Shown piece by piece: positions 1 to 8,657 of a stretch of 16,015 nt of DNA. Below the pieces are notes generated by a model. The model did not search any database. It was not told the origin of the DNA and worked only from the letters and a program-made list of their open reading frames with translations. The translations under genes and the position numbers were made by a program. The number at the start of each line of letters is the position of its first letter. Positions within the stretch are counted from its first letter, which is position 1. The stretch is from Pleurotus ostreatus/Saccharomyces cerevisiae fusant (taxonomy: Eukaryota > Opisthokonta), in contig JAMQCK010000775.1 of the NCBI GenBank assembly GCA_024196135.1, forward strand, positions 1-16,015, read 5' to 3'.

Positions 1-1
1 C

Positions 2-1601
2 GATTACCGCCTTCCAAGCGCATCTAGAACCCCTGGCGGAGAATTCAATTACAGTTTCCAGGTCCCGTTGACGGTTGCTCCCGGCACTAAATGTCTACGA
101 CCGCATGTGCGTGGCTGTGTTCTCTTTCTTTCCCTCGATCTTTCACGCTGAGCACCGTCTTCAGCGCCAAGCGAAACTAGCACAGGCGATCCCGACGCCA
201 GCACCTCCCCCACCATGTCGGACTCTGGTTCAGCGAGCACGGCACCCCCTGATACGACGACCACCGATGCAGTGACCACGTCGGAGGAGACGACGTCGCA
301 GGAGCCGACGACGACCCAGGAGACCACGACGGAGGAGCCCCCCACGACCACGCAGGAGACGACGACGGAGCAGCCACCGACGACGACCCAGGAGACCACC
401 ACCCAGGGGCAGGACACGACGACGCAGCCGCCGACCAGTCAGCCGACGTCTCAGCCCACAACAGACAATACAGGGGGCGCCGGCTCGACGAGCGCAGGCA
501 CCTCGGCGACGTCAGGCGGGAGCAGTGCGAGCAGCGACGCTTCTTCGTCTTCATTCACCTCGACGCGCACGTCTGTCTTTCAAACCACCCTGGTGCAAAC
601 GTCCAACGGCCAGACCATCACCACCGTCTTCGAGACCACATCCTACGAGACGACCGCCCTGCCCACCTCTGGAGCTAGCGATGGGGACAACAGCGGCGGG
701 AGCAAGTCGCATACGGGTGCGATCGTTGGAGGCGTAGTCGGCGGTGTCGCGGGTCTCGCGATCATCGCCGTGGGCATCTTCTTCCTTCTGCGATGGCGCC
801 GCCGCCGCAGAGCCCTCGACGACTACTTCGACGGGAACTTTGACCCCGATCGTGTCGCTCGCCCGTCCGGCACACTTCCGGACGTTCCTTTGGACGATGA
901 CGATGCCCCTGGGGGCGCGCGTGTGGGCGGGGCGACCATGATGGACAATGGAGCCGGCGTTGTTACGCCGTTCCTCTACAATCCCGCCGGACAACAACAG
1001 CAGCAGCAAGCCTACCACTCGCCACCTCATAGCCCGCAACCCCCCTCCTCTGGCAGCCCCCCGCCCATGTCCATGTACGGCGGCACGTCGGAGGGTTACC
1101 ACCCGAGTGTGTACGCTGGCTCGCAGGCACCTATGATGCCGGGTGGTGCGTGGCCCGTTTCGCCCCCCTCACGTGCTTGAGCTTGACTGACCCCCGTTTT
1201 CAGCGGCGCCTGCGAACTACACCCCGCCTCCCCCTTCTTCAACGTCTGGCCGGTCTTCTTACCCGTCGCAACCATCCGGTGTGCCCGGGGGCCCGGGCTA
1301 CATCCCGAGTGCGAAGGAGCGCGAGGCGTACCCGCAGCGCTTCGAGCTGGCGAACCCGGATCAGGGTGACGTCGGCGCGGGCATGGGATTCTCGGACCAA
1401 GATAGGCAACAGTATCTTGCGTCTGGGCCTTCTGGGCGTGCGTCGAGTTCTCAATAGTGCCGATTTCGAGAGGCTGACGGCTCTATTCCTGCAGCTGCTC
1501 ATCCTTCAGGCTCGGATGTCTTCGTCCACCGGGATGGCGGGCGCCTCGAACAAAACGAGATCCCGCCGACATACGACAGCGTCCCGCGAGACGAGCGCTA
1601 G
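2..1601 (+). CDS. Ser/Thr-rich single-pass membrane protein (Mid2/WSC-like architecture), 5' partial
   Basis: Likely a plasma-membrane or cell-wall protein: Thr-rich, presumably O-glycosylated stalk, one transmembrane helix, long Pro/Gln/Ser-rich cytoplasmic tail. No enzymatic function is visible. The best-defined exons are 215-1145, 1204-1437 and 1495-1601; introns 1146-1203 and 1438-1494 both begin GTGCGT, have CTGAC branch points and restore phase. Numbered from the ATG at 215, a Thr/Glu/Gln stalk spans about residues 14-75, the helix is at 168-191 (GAIVGGVVGGVAGLAIIAVG then FFLLRW) followed by RRRRR, and a Gln run lies near 264. The tail ends EIPPTYDSVPRDER, typical of this fungal type. 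The ATG at 215 lacks a signal peptide, and an upstream open frame (2-92 or 2-110, with YSFQVPLTVAPGTK) looks like the end of an extracellular beta domain. I therefore infer an earlier exon joined through an intron ending at 185 or 164, with the true start left of the window. That 5' junction is unsure. Confidence 0.75.
305..412 (+). repeat. Three 36-nt tandem repeats encoding PTTTQETTTEEP-like units
   Basis: Three consecutive 12-residue units occupy 305-340, 341-376 and 377-412: PTTTQETTTEEP, PTTTQETTTEQP and PTTTQETTTQGQ. They lie in the predicted extracellular stalk and would add O-glycosylation sites. Such in-frame coding minisatellites commonly vary in copy number between strains. Confidence 0.85.
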
Positions 1602-2187
1602 AAGCACGTCGAAGGCGCACTCTTGACTTCATGCCAAGCGTGCGCTGCCCTTCCTCGTGCTTCTCCCCCTCATTTCGCACCCCTCGCTCCCGCCATATTT
1701 AAAGAACATGGCAGTGTTTCCTTGTGTACCTCTGTCCCTGTCTCTATTCACCTCCTCTGTCTCTGTCCGCCCCCTCAGTCTCTGTCTACCTCATCCACCT
1801 CCTCGCACCTCGCAACGGACTTCGGACACTAACAAATCCGCTGTGTGTACTTACTTACGACCCCGCTATGCATCCCATCCCCTTCCGAACCTTCGTGGTA
1901 TCTACGCTCTTTGGACTTGTCGCCACCCTACAAGTTAGACTACTAATATCCTTATCATCTTCATGTTAGCAGGCACACCTGCCGTCGTACCGTCTCTCCC
2001 TCCCTCCAGGTGTCTTGACCAATGTGAGATACAGCCAATTGTTGTCGAGTCTTGACTGCATAAGAAGTCGCCCGTAGTATCGAACTTGCATGGAGCAATC
2101 AAGGACATCTTGCGGATGCATGATTCGCATCTTGCACCAACCTTTGTCCGAGGAGTGGGGGTAGAAAAAGCTTGCCAGTTTCACCCA
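1602..2187. other. Intergenic stretch, no gene seen
   Basis: This holds the 3' flank of the membrane protein gene and then strongly pyrimidine-rich sequence at about 1640-1830 (repeated CTCTGTC/CCTC blocks). Open frames here are short, lack introns with good signals and resemble nothing I recognise. Confidence 0.5.
2165..2169 (-). terminator. RNA polymerase III terminator of tRNA-Gly
   Basis: Five A on the plus strand (TTTTT on the minus strand) begin about 19 nt past the tRNA-Gly 3' end, the usual Pol III stop. Confidence 0.7.
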
Positions 2188-2272
2188 TGCATTAAGGGGG
2201 AATCGAACCCCCGGCGGGTCGAGCTCGCTGCTCGAGTGGCAACGACCCAGGTTACCACTACCCCATTAATGC
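2188..2272 (-). tRNA. tRNA-Gly(GCC) with a 14-nt intron
   Basis: Read on the minus strand it folds as a complete tRNA. The 7-bp acceptor stem is GCATTAA/TTAATGC with discriminator A. The D stem is GGG/CCT. The anticodon stem GGTCG/CGACC is perfect, and the T arm is GGGGG-TTCGATT-CCCCC. The anticodon GCC lies at plus-strand 2238-2240. The anticodon loop is too long by 14 nt; the extra sequence (about 2223-2236) follows base 37, the canonical eukaryotic tRNA intron site, and can itself pair (CTCG..CGAG). The internal A and B boxes look normal. It decodes GGC/GGU glycine codons once spliced. Confidence 0.9.
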
Positions 2273-2802
2273 TTGGAAGGTCAAAAAGCCCTTATTATCT
2301 GATTCATTCCAAGGTATCGCCCAAGCAGTACCGTCATTGGGCTCATACTTGTTGACATATACCAACGTCGACGAATTTCTAAGAATTATGCGTTCTCGCC
2401 GACTATCAATCCAACTGTGTCCGTCAACTACCGTCGGTGCGCCTCATCAAGTGTCACGCTCCGATTCGGGTGTGACATATTGGCTTCTTCCCTTGTCGCC
2501 GCACTTGCTGCTTGATCGACACCCATGTTGCAGAGCTAACGATAGCGATGCAGAACTCCAAGAGTTACGCGTCTGGACGGCATCGTCAGGAGCTCGGTGA
2601 GAAAGGTCTGTTGACGCCTTCCCGAGCGCTGCGTCCAATCATCGAGGGCAGTCGAACCCTGCTCGAATACCTCGCATATTTGTCTACACGTCATGTTGGA
2701 GGCGACAGGTCGGGAGATGATTCTGTATAAGTAGGACGAGTTGTAGCAAGGTGCAAGACACTTACTATTCCGTACTCGCGCCTCTCCGGACCCGGAGCAA
2801 AC
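2273..2802. other. Intergenic stretch upstream of the first SDR gene
   Basis: No convincing coding sequence on either strand. It carries the 5' flank of tRNA-Gly and, at its right end, the promoter of the SDR gene that starts at 2803. Confidence 0.5.
2726..2731 (+). promoter_or_regulatory. TATA box of the first SDR gene
   Basis: TATAAG lies 77 nt before the ATG at 2803. The tandem paralogue has the same hexamer in an equivalent position (4306-4311, preceded by the same TG), which supports function. Confidence 0.6.
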
Positions 2803-3846
2803 ATGAGCACTCAAACCTCTTCGACTGTCTACCTCGTCTCTGGCGCCACCCGAGGGATAGGTGAGCGGCCTCTGCATCTAAAACACTGGTAGCTCGCTCA
2901 TTCACCTCACTTGTCTAGGCCTCGCGTTTCTCTCTTTGCTAGCAGAGCGCCCGAACACAATCGTCTTCGCCGGAGCTCGCGACCCCGCCAAAGCGTCCGA
3001 CCTGCAAGCACTCGCCGTGAAACACCCCGACAATGTCTTCGTCGTCGAGCTGAAGTCGAGCGACGTAGAGGGTAACGCTCGCACCATCGAGCAGATTCGT
3101 CAGAAGACCGGCCGTTTGGATGTAGTGATTGCGAATGCTGGTAAGCCTGCGCCGTCGTCGAATTTACGTATGGCAATAATCGTTGACGACGCCCTCGCCC
3201 AGCCATCTCCAAAAGCATGGACCCCCTCGTGAACGTGACGCCCGATACCATGCGCGAGCATTACGACGTGAGCCATTCCTTCCCGCTTCACTTGCTTACC
3301 TCTGACCTACGCGCACTGATATAGGTCAACGTCGTCGGCACCCTCGTCCTCTTTCAGGCCGCCTACCCCCTCATGAAGACCTCCCCGACCCGCAAATTCA
3401 TCGTCATGGGCGCGAAAGGCGGCAGCATCACGCACGGGCCCGAATATGGGATCCTGGTCGGCGCGTACTGCTGCACGAAGGCCGCGGTGCACTATATGGC
3501 GAAGAAGCTACAATTTGAGAATGAGGATTTCGGTCAGTCGCTAGTTGCTTTCCAGGTTGCTGTGAAGTGCGCGCGAGCTGACGCGTCGACAGTGATATTC
3601 CCTATCTGTCCAGGTGCCGTGGATACGGATATGTGTGAGTACTGCCTTCATTACGCGCGTATGAGGAGCACTAACAACACACGAATAGTCCGCTACGCCC
3701 AAGAGCGCGACTCCCGCTTCGCGCAGGTGAAGGGCGCGGCGCCGACGGAGGCCGCCGCAAGCATCCTGAAGATTGTCGATAACGCGACGAGGGAAAACGC
3801 TGGAGGGAAGTTTATGGATGTGTCTGGAGGGGTGAATGATTGGTAA
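2803..3846 (+). CDS. Short-chain dehydrogenase/reductase (C-factor/ketoreductase-like), copy 1
   Basis: NAD(P)-dependent SDR of classical length (250 aa spliced); substrate unknown. Six exons: 2803-2860, 2919-3140, 3203-3267, 3325-3532, 3593-3634, 3689-3846. All introns are GT..AG and 54-62 nt long. The cofactor loop is VSGATRGIG (residues 12-20, Ser where Thr is usual). The structural NNAG-type motif reads IANAA (90-94). The active site has YCCTK (Tyr163, Lys167), and the PG motif is CPGAVDTDM. The usual SSxAG segment with the catalytic Ser reads GAKGGS (144-149), so only Ser149 is left as a candidate. The C terminus is GGVNDW. The start is the first ATG, 77 nt after a TATA box. It is a tandem duplicate of the next gene, about 70% identical by eye. 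Similar fungal proteins are often labelled norsolorinic acid ketoreductase-like; no biosynthetic cluster is visible here, so no pathway is assigned. Confidence 0.9.
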
Positions 3847-4357
3847 ATGAAGGTAAAGATATATCGTGTATGAATACGAGGCGCGAAGGTGCGAGTCAAA
3901 TTTGGATCAATTTGGGAGCATGGTGCCGCTATTCGACGTTCAAGATGATCATGCTGCGGCTTTTGGCCTGCAGCACCCGCAATTATTCGCTCTTGCCTCG
4001 GCGCAGTGCGCTCAGAGTCAGAGGTGCACTTCGGGCAACGCCGACGGAACCCAGTCGCTTGACCTCGACTTCGATCAGCCACTGTGCCTCGAGAAGGCGC
4101 GGTGCATAGACAACTGGGGACCGTCTGGTTGAACCCCTCTCAAGCGCCAGGTTCCCGAGCTCATCGGGCAATGGCGCGTCTGTGCCTCCTGCTTCGCGTA
4201 TACAGAAAATGGCACGGGTCGTGCGCTTCGGAAGACCAGGTGCGCACAGCGGGAGAACGGGTCAGCCGCATTCACCTCGCGCTTCGAATCAGAGAGGTCT
4301 GGGTGTATAAGACGACGTACAACCCTCAACAAGCTCGCGCCCATCGACCTCTCCACC
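3847..4357. other. Intergenic stretch between the SDR paralogues
   Basis: Contains the 3' end of SDR copy 1 and the promoter of copy 2. Overlapping open frames exist on both strands but none has splice structure, a recognisable motif or a convincing start. Confidence 0.5.
4306..4311 (+). promoter_or_regulatory. TATA box of the second SDR gene
   Basis: TATAAG lies 52 nt before the ATG at 4358 in the context GTGTATAAG, matching the element in front of SDR copy 1. Confidence 0.6.
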
Positions 4358-5473
4358 ATGGCCACCTCGTCGACCGTGTATCTCGTCTCGGGCTCCAACC
4401 GAGGTATCGGTCAGTGCTCGGTGGGTCTGCGCATGCATTCGGTCGTGCTCACCTGACATCCTCCTCCCTCTCGCCTCCTCGCCTTCTACCCTCCCCCTTC
4501 TCGCCCTCCTCCCTCCCTCCAGGCCTCGCCCTCGTCACCCACCTCGCCTCCCGCCCCAACACCATCGTCTTCGCCGGCGCGCGCAACCCCGCCGCGGCCT
4601 CCGACCTCCACGCCCTGGTCGCCAAACACCCAAACCGAGTACACGTCGTCGAGCTGAAGGCGAGCGATGTGGAGGGCAACAAGAGGGTGGTGGATGAGAT
4701 CAGAAGGAAGGCCGGCCAACTGGATGTTGTGATTGCGAATGCGGGTGAGTGGGGTGAGGGAAGATGGGAGGAGATGAAAGGCGGTGGGGACTGATGATGT
4801 TTACGAGGATAGCGACTTGCAAGGACATGCAGCCGCTCCTGGGCGTCTCGCCAGAGTCGATGCGGGAGCACTATGATGTGAGTGTTCTCGCCCTCGTCCG
4901 CCGCCCATCCATCTAAGTCACGAATCCTGATGCTTGCTAGGTCAACGTCATCGGAACCCTCGTCCTCTTCCAGGCCGCCTACCCTCTCATGAAAACCTCG
5001 CCGACGCGCAAATTCATCGTCATCGGCGCGCACGGCGGTGCGATCACGACGGGCCCAGAGTACGGGGTCATGCTAGGGCCGTACGCTGTTACGAAGGCCG
5101 CGGTGCATTATCTAGCGAAGAAGTTGCAGTTCGAAAACGAGGATTTTGGTGAGTGTGATCTACAGCATATGCTGAACGGGCGGTGGATGTGGCTAACGAT
5201 GTATCATCAGTAATCTTCCCCATCCTACCAGGCCTTGTCGACACGGATATGTGTAAGCTTACACGTCCCCGTACGGGCTCGCTGCGCGCCGCCGTATTGA
5301 CCAAGCCATCCATAGACCACTATGCCCAAAGCAACAGCGTATTCCTGGCCAAACGACCTGGCGTTTCGGCTGCCGAGTGCGCCTCCGGCATCATGCGCGT
5401 CGTGGACGGCGCGACCAGGGAGAATGAGGGAGGAAAATTCCTCGATGCCGAGGGTAAAGTCAATGAATGGTAG
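4358..5473 (+). CDS. Short-chain dehydrogenase/reductase (C-factor/ketoreductase-like), copy 2
   Basis: NAD(P)-dependent SDR, 248 aa spliced, substrate unknown. Exons: 4358-4409, 4523-4744, 4813-4877, 4941-5148, 5211-5252, 5316-5473. Exons 2-6 have exactly the same lengths and phases as in copy 1 (222, 65, 208, 42, 158 nt), so the pair arose by tandem duplication after the introns were in place. Intron 1 is longer (113 nt) and full of CCTCC-type pyrimidine tracts. Motifs: VSGSNRGIG (residues 10-18), IANAA, and YAVTK (Tyr161, Lys165). The segment that normally holds the catalytic Ser reads GAHGGAITTG, with no Ser at all. The exons around the active site are much more alike between copies than exon 6 (24 of 52 residues identical by eye), suggesting divergence at the substrate-side C terminus. 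The start context CCACCATGG is strong. Confidence 0.9.
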
Positions 5474-5566
5474 CAGACAGTACGCCAGGAAAACGCACTG
5501 TACTTGTATCCTGTACTAAGGCTCGATGAGTTGTTACGCGCTTGCTTGCACGTCTTGCCATGCCAA

Positions 5567-5572
5567 AATAAA
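5567..5572 (+). terminator. AATAAA polyadenylation signal of SDR copy 2
   Basis: AATAAA lies 94 nt after the stop codon at 5473, an ordinary distance for fungal 3' UTRs. Confidence 0.5.
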
Positions 5573-5666
5573 GATTAGAAGTGCAACAACGCTTACACAC
5601 ACCTTGCCGACCACGAGTGGAGAGGCGTAAACGGGTGATGTCGCGAGTGAATGATGCGTCTCGGGC

Positions 5667-5672
5667 AAAAAA
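5667..5672 (-). terminator. RNA polymerase III terminator of the left tRNA-Met
   Basis: Six A on the plus strand (TTTTTT on the minus strand) lie 17 nt past the tRNA 3' end. Confidence 0.7.
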
Positions 5673-5689
5673 TGTCCTAAATTCCTCAA

Positions 5690-5793
5690 TGTCCGCAGCC
5701 AGGATCGAACTGGCGATCTCCGGATTACACCTCGCATGGGAGGTTCATAGGAACGTATGAGACCGGCGCTCTAACCAACTGAGCCATGCAGAC
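5690..5793 (-). tRNA. Elongator tRNA-Met(CAT) with a 30-nt intron
   Basis: The minus strand folds into a full tRNA. The acceptor stem is GTCTGCA/TGCGGAC with one U-G pair and discriminator A. The D stem is GCTC/GAGC and the T arm is GCCAG-TTCGATC-CTGGC. The anticodon CAT is at 5757-5759 on the plus strand, in the loop CTCATAA after splicing. The stem has the U31-U39 mismatch also found in yeast elongator tRNA-Met, which argues for elongator rather than initiator. The 30-nt intron (5726-5755) sits after base 37. A second copy lies in the opposite orientation at 10633-10736; the mature parts match while the introns differ. Confidence 0.93.
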
Positions 5794-5976
5794 AATATCA
5801 AGCGATTGTTGGTTCCTACGTCGAGCTTTACCACTACTTCTGAGGCCATTTACCTAGTACACTCGTGAATCGTACTTTCGGAGGATACCACCAGAACTCC
5901 TATCGTCCGCCACCCCCAACCTCTCAGCAATCGACCACCCCAAACACGAATGTCATCTAGCTCGTCGCGCTTACAG

Positions 5977-6776
5977 TCAAAACCCACCCTCCTCGCCCGC
6001 CCTGACCGCATCCGCCGCCTCAAGCTCCGCGACATCCTCCTCGGCGGACGTGCGGTACGCAGCGGTCGGCTCGACGCACGTGGAGAACGAGAGCTCGAGT
6101 TGCACGTCTTTGGTCGTGGGGTTCATGGAAATCACGTCGAAGGCGTCGCCCGCGGGGGTGCCGACGACGATGGTGGAGTTGAGGAGCGGGGAGGAGGTGT
6201 TGGTGATGGTGTGGAGGGAGGCGCCGGCTGCGGAAGGGCTTGCTAATTGTCAAATGTGCGGAGAGCGACAGGAAGGCAAGCTGCGCACGCTTCACGAAGT
6301 TCCCGAAGTGTTTGTACGCCCAGAAGTGCTTCTTAGGTCTAAGCAGATACAGGTCAACAGGAGATGTACACCAGAAATTGCACGCTCACAAATGCCATTT
6401 GTCGCATAGTCATCGTCGTAGTAGATCACGCCGTCCTGTCAAAGCGTCAGCACCGATAGACCCCTCTCCTAGACACAAGCGTCCGGAAGTCATAGTGCGC
6501 CTCGCCAGCGACGAGGATGCTCTGGTAGACCATGCCGGACCACATGAGCGTTCGCGATCGTAGGATCGTAGCCTCCCGACCAGCCGCGGCCGGTACCGTC
6601 TGACTCGCCGAGGGAGAGGGGCGAGTGAGGAAGGCAGTAAAGACAGGCGATGACGTACCAGATCCGTCAAAACCAAGCAGGGTCATCGAAGCCTCCGACG
6701 CGACGGTCGCAGCGCGTGCGCCGAGCGTGACCTGCATCGCGGCTGCAAGCGATAGCGCAGGCGAAGATACCTTCAT
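5977..6776 (-). pseudogene. GH30 endo-beta-1,6-galactanase pseudogene with internal deletions
   Basis: Decayed inverted copy of the GH30 gene at 14218. Read on the minus strand from the ATG at 6776, exon 1 is kept (MKVSSPALSLAAAMQ.., ending LLGFDGSG). Sequence then jumps from inside intron 1 straight into the middle of exon 7 (GRGWSGGYDPTIAN equivalent). This removes about 1.16 kb, including the acid/base Glu (MNEP) and the nucleophile Glu (MSEICCS). Further lesions are a 2-nt loss before the LMWSGMVYQS segment, a loss of about 85 nt covering the end of exon 7 and its splice donor, a 9-nt loss in exon 8 and a 1-nt loss in the next exon. The last exon (5977-6242, stop at 5977-5979) still reads well: a beta-domain ending with GTPAGDAFDVISMNP and QLELSFSTCVEP. 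It shows what the intact gene's C terminus, outside the window, probably looks like. No active enzyme is possible. Confidence 0.9.
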
Positions 6777-6842
6777 GATCGACGCGTCGTACGTGGACGA
6801 GTAGATGTAAAGCGTCAAGCGCGCCGACCACGAACCTTCTCC

Positions 6843-6849
6843 TTATATA
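6843..6849 (-). promoter_or_regulatory. TATA box relic of the GH30 pseudogene
   Basis: TATATAA on the minus strand, 67 nt before the pseudogene ATG. It corresponds in position to TATATAG at 14144-14150 in the intact copy. Confidence 0.6.
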
Positions 6850-7853
6850 GCGGACCTCATCGAGCCTGCACCGCCAGCCCCGGTGTGCATGTGCTCGGAT
6901 AGACGGGCAGAAGCCCTACACGGATATGCGGGCAGAGTCCGTACACAGAGCAGCTCTGCACAGTCGGACGGACAGAATTCTGGTCGTCCATCCCAGGAAC
7001 GGGGAACGAGGGGTCGTGAGCGTTCTCGGGTGGTGCACAGTGTGCTCGGCTTTCGAAGTCGGATAGCGAGAGCGCTAATTATCGGGGCTTGTGACCGCGT
7101 ATGCACGAGGACTGTAGCGTTGAGACGCACCCACTACCGGAGACTATCCAGAGGACCGAGTATATAGTCTAAATGAAGGACGCGCAGAGGAATAGGTCGG
7201 CGAGAAGCGGACTGAGCTGCATTATGCAGAGCGTGCCCTAAGAAGAGATTCGGCGAAATCATGCTGATGTTCGGGTATGCCGAAGATACTATGAGATAGG
7301 TCCGCAGGGACTGCTGCCCGTACCGGATAATACGAGCGACAAGTAGACGGACTGGGTCCCGCATGTTCAGGTGGCAGGTAGGACCGTCGCTCCGCTCATG
7401 GCGAGCTCTTGGTTGTTCACCCCTGGAGATTTCGATGATGTTCATGTCAAGCGTAGGCACGAGGAGAAACCTGGGTACGCTAGGAGAAGACAAGGTCGCC
7501 GGGTAGCCGTACTAGAGGCTCGTGAAGGCAGAGTGATGACGAGGAGGAATTTGCAAACGCCATTGAGCCGGATTAGGAAGGAGGCGGGCGCGCGCCCACA
7601 GCGCGTCAGTCTAAGCCCTGCGCCGTTGTCCCTTCTGCCAATGCTGGATCTCGGACAGGGGGGTATCGCCAAGGCAGAATTCATTGATAGAGGCACGCCT
7701 CCCTATGATGAGGCTTCATGTGGGCTCAGAACTCGAGCGCGACGGTGAACGCGACGCTGTGGCGCGAACATCGTTTACTTCCGTCCGGTCCGGCACCGGC
7801 CGTTCAACAAACAAGCAAGCACGAGCAAACACCGTACAGCCACATCTCGCCCG

Positions 7854-8640
7854 TATATAACCCAGCGTCCCTCTTCCTCTCTCCTCGTGGAATTTTCTCG
7901 TCGACAAGGTCCCCGTGGATGGTCGTCGCTCGCCACGAGCCGGCGGCCTGATACTGTCGTCGGATGTGCTGGGGTCTGGTTGAGTGGTCATTCTGCGCGT
8001 CGGTGGGGGTTGGGGCGCCGCCTCAACCCACCGGGTCGCGGGACCCATTACCTCCTGCTGCTGGCAGACCGGCGCGCGCTTAGCCTGCAAGCCTGGGCGG
8101 CGTGTGGGACCAGTGGCCATGTGACTCGCCACGGGCAGTCCTGGTCGCGTTTGTGGCGGTCTTTTCTGAATGGTTTCGGTCGGTTTGGGGGGATGGTTGG
8201 GCGGGGTGGAGGATTATGTGTCGTCTTGCGGTGTTCGCTCAGGCTGGTACGTGTCCTCGCCCTTCGTCTTTCGACGATCGCTGACATCTTCCTCGCCCTC
8301 ATCCCGCTGAGCATCGATCTCGCGTCCCTCGCGGCCGACGCCGCCTCTTGCCGTGGACCTCCCCGCGCGCAGCCCGCGTGCCATCGGTGAGTCCCTCGCC
8401 TAGCGCCCGAGTCATACGCCTTACTGACATCTGTCTGCAGCACGCCCCGTGTTCGCGCTGCCGGTCCTTCAGTCTGCACTCGCTCCCCGCTTTTCTGTAC
8501 TTCTCCGTCGCATCGTTCTGTGCCAGTCGCTGTTGAGGCATTGTAATATACGCTGTTCTCCACGCTCTTCCGTTGATACTCTGTCCGCGTCGGCCAGAGT
8601 CGGTCCCTGTGAGTATACGTTGTGCAGCGGTCAATGAGTA
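7854..8640 (+). other. Possible non-coding or unrecognised spliced transcription unit in the left arm
   Basis: A TATATAA at 7854-7860 points away from the GH30 pseudogene. Downstream, 8387-8440 has all marks of a spliceosomal intron: GTGAGT donor, TACTGAC branch region and TGTCTGCAG acceptor, 54 nt. A second donor-like GTACGT lies at 8247. In the right arm the matching intron (minus strand 12580-12531) is 50 nt with the same donor core, branch and acceptor, and the 4-nt difference lies inside the intron. I cannot find a convincing reading frame: frames are short, and substitutions between arms are not biased to silent sites. The TATA element reads TACATAA in the right arm. It could be a lncRNA, a dead gene or coincidence. 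Confidence 0.35.
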
Positions 8641-8657
8641 ATAAGGCGGTGCGAAAG

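Larger units (their letters stand above)
5977..8657 (-). repeat. Left arm of a large inverted segmental duplication
   Basis: The minus strand of this interval matches the plus strand from 12325 to the window end over its whole length, except for deletions in the pseudogene. Anchor blocks visible by eye include CTCCAGGGGTGAACAACCAA, GGTCACAAGCCCCGATAATT and GTAATGGGT..CGACCCGGTG. The inner edge is sharp: homology runs through CAATGAGTAATAAGGCGG and stops by about 8657. The left limit is at least the pseudogene stop codon; beyond it the right arm is not available for comparison. Similarity by eye is near 96% at 7858-8247 and nearer 87% at 7134-7493. No target-site duplication, terminal repeat or transposase accompanies it, so it looks segmental rather than transposon-borne. 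Confidence 0.9.

Noticed and set aside
177..554. Long minus-strand frames opposite the Thr-rich gene
   Set aside because: They are shadows of the ACG/ACC Thr repeats, giving Val/Ser/Trp-rich nonsense, while the plus strand has a transmembrane segment and proper introns.
1640..1830. Pyrimidine-rich tract suspected to be a microsatellite or promoter
   Set aside because: No regular repeat unit; it looks like ordinary fungal CT-rich flanking DNA.
5977..8657. Possibility that the arms are terminal inverted repeats of a giant transposon carrying coatomer zeta
   Set aside because: The arms contain a host gene with introns, no transposase or polymerase lies in the spacer, and no target-site duplication is visible at the edges that can be seen.
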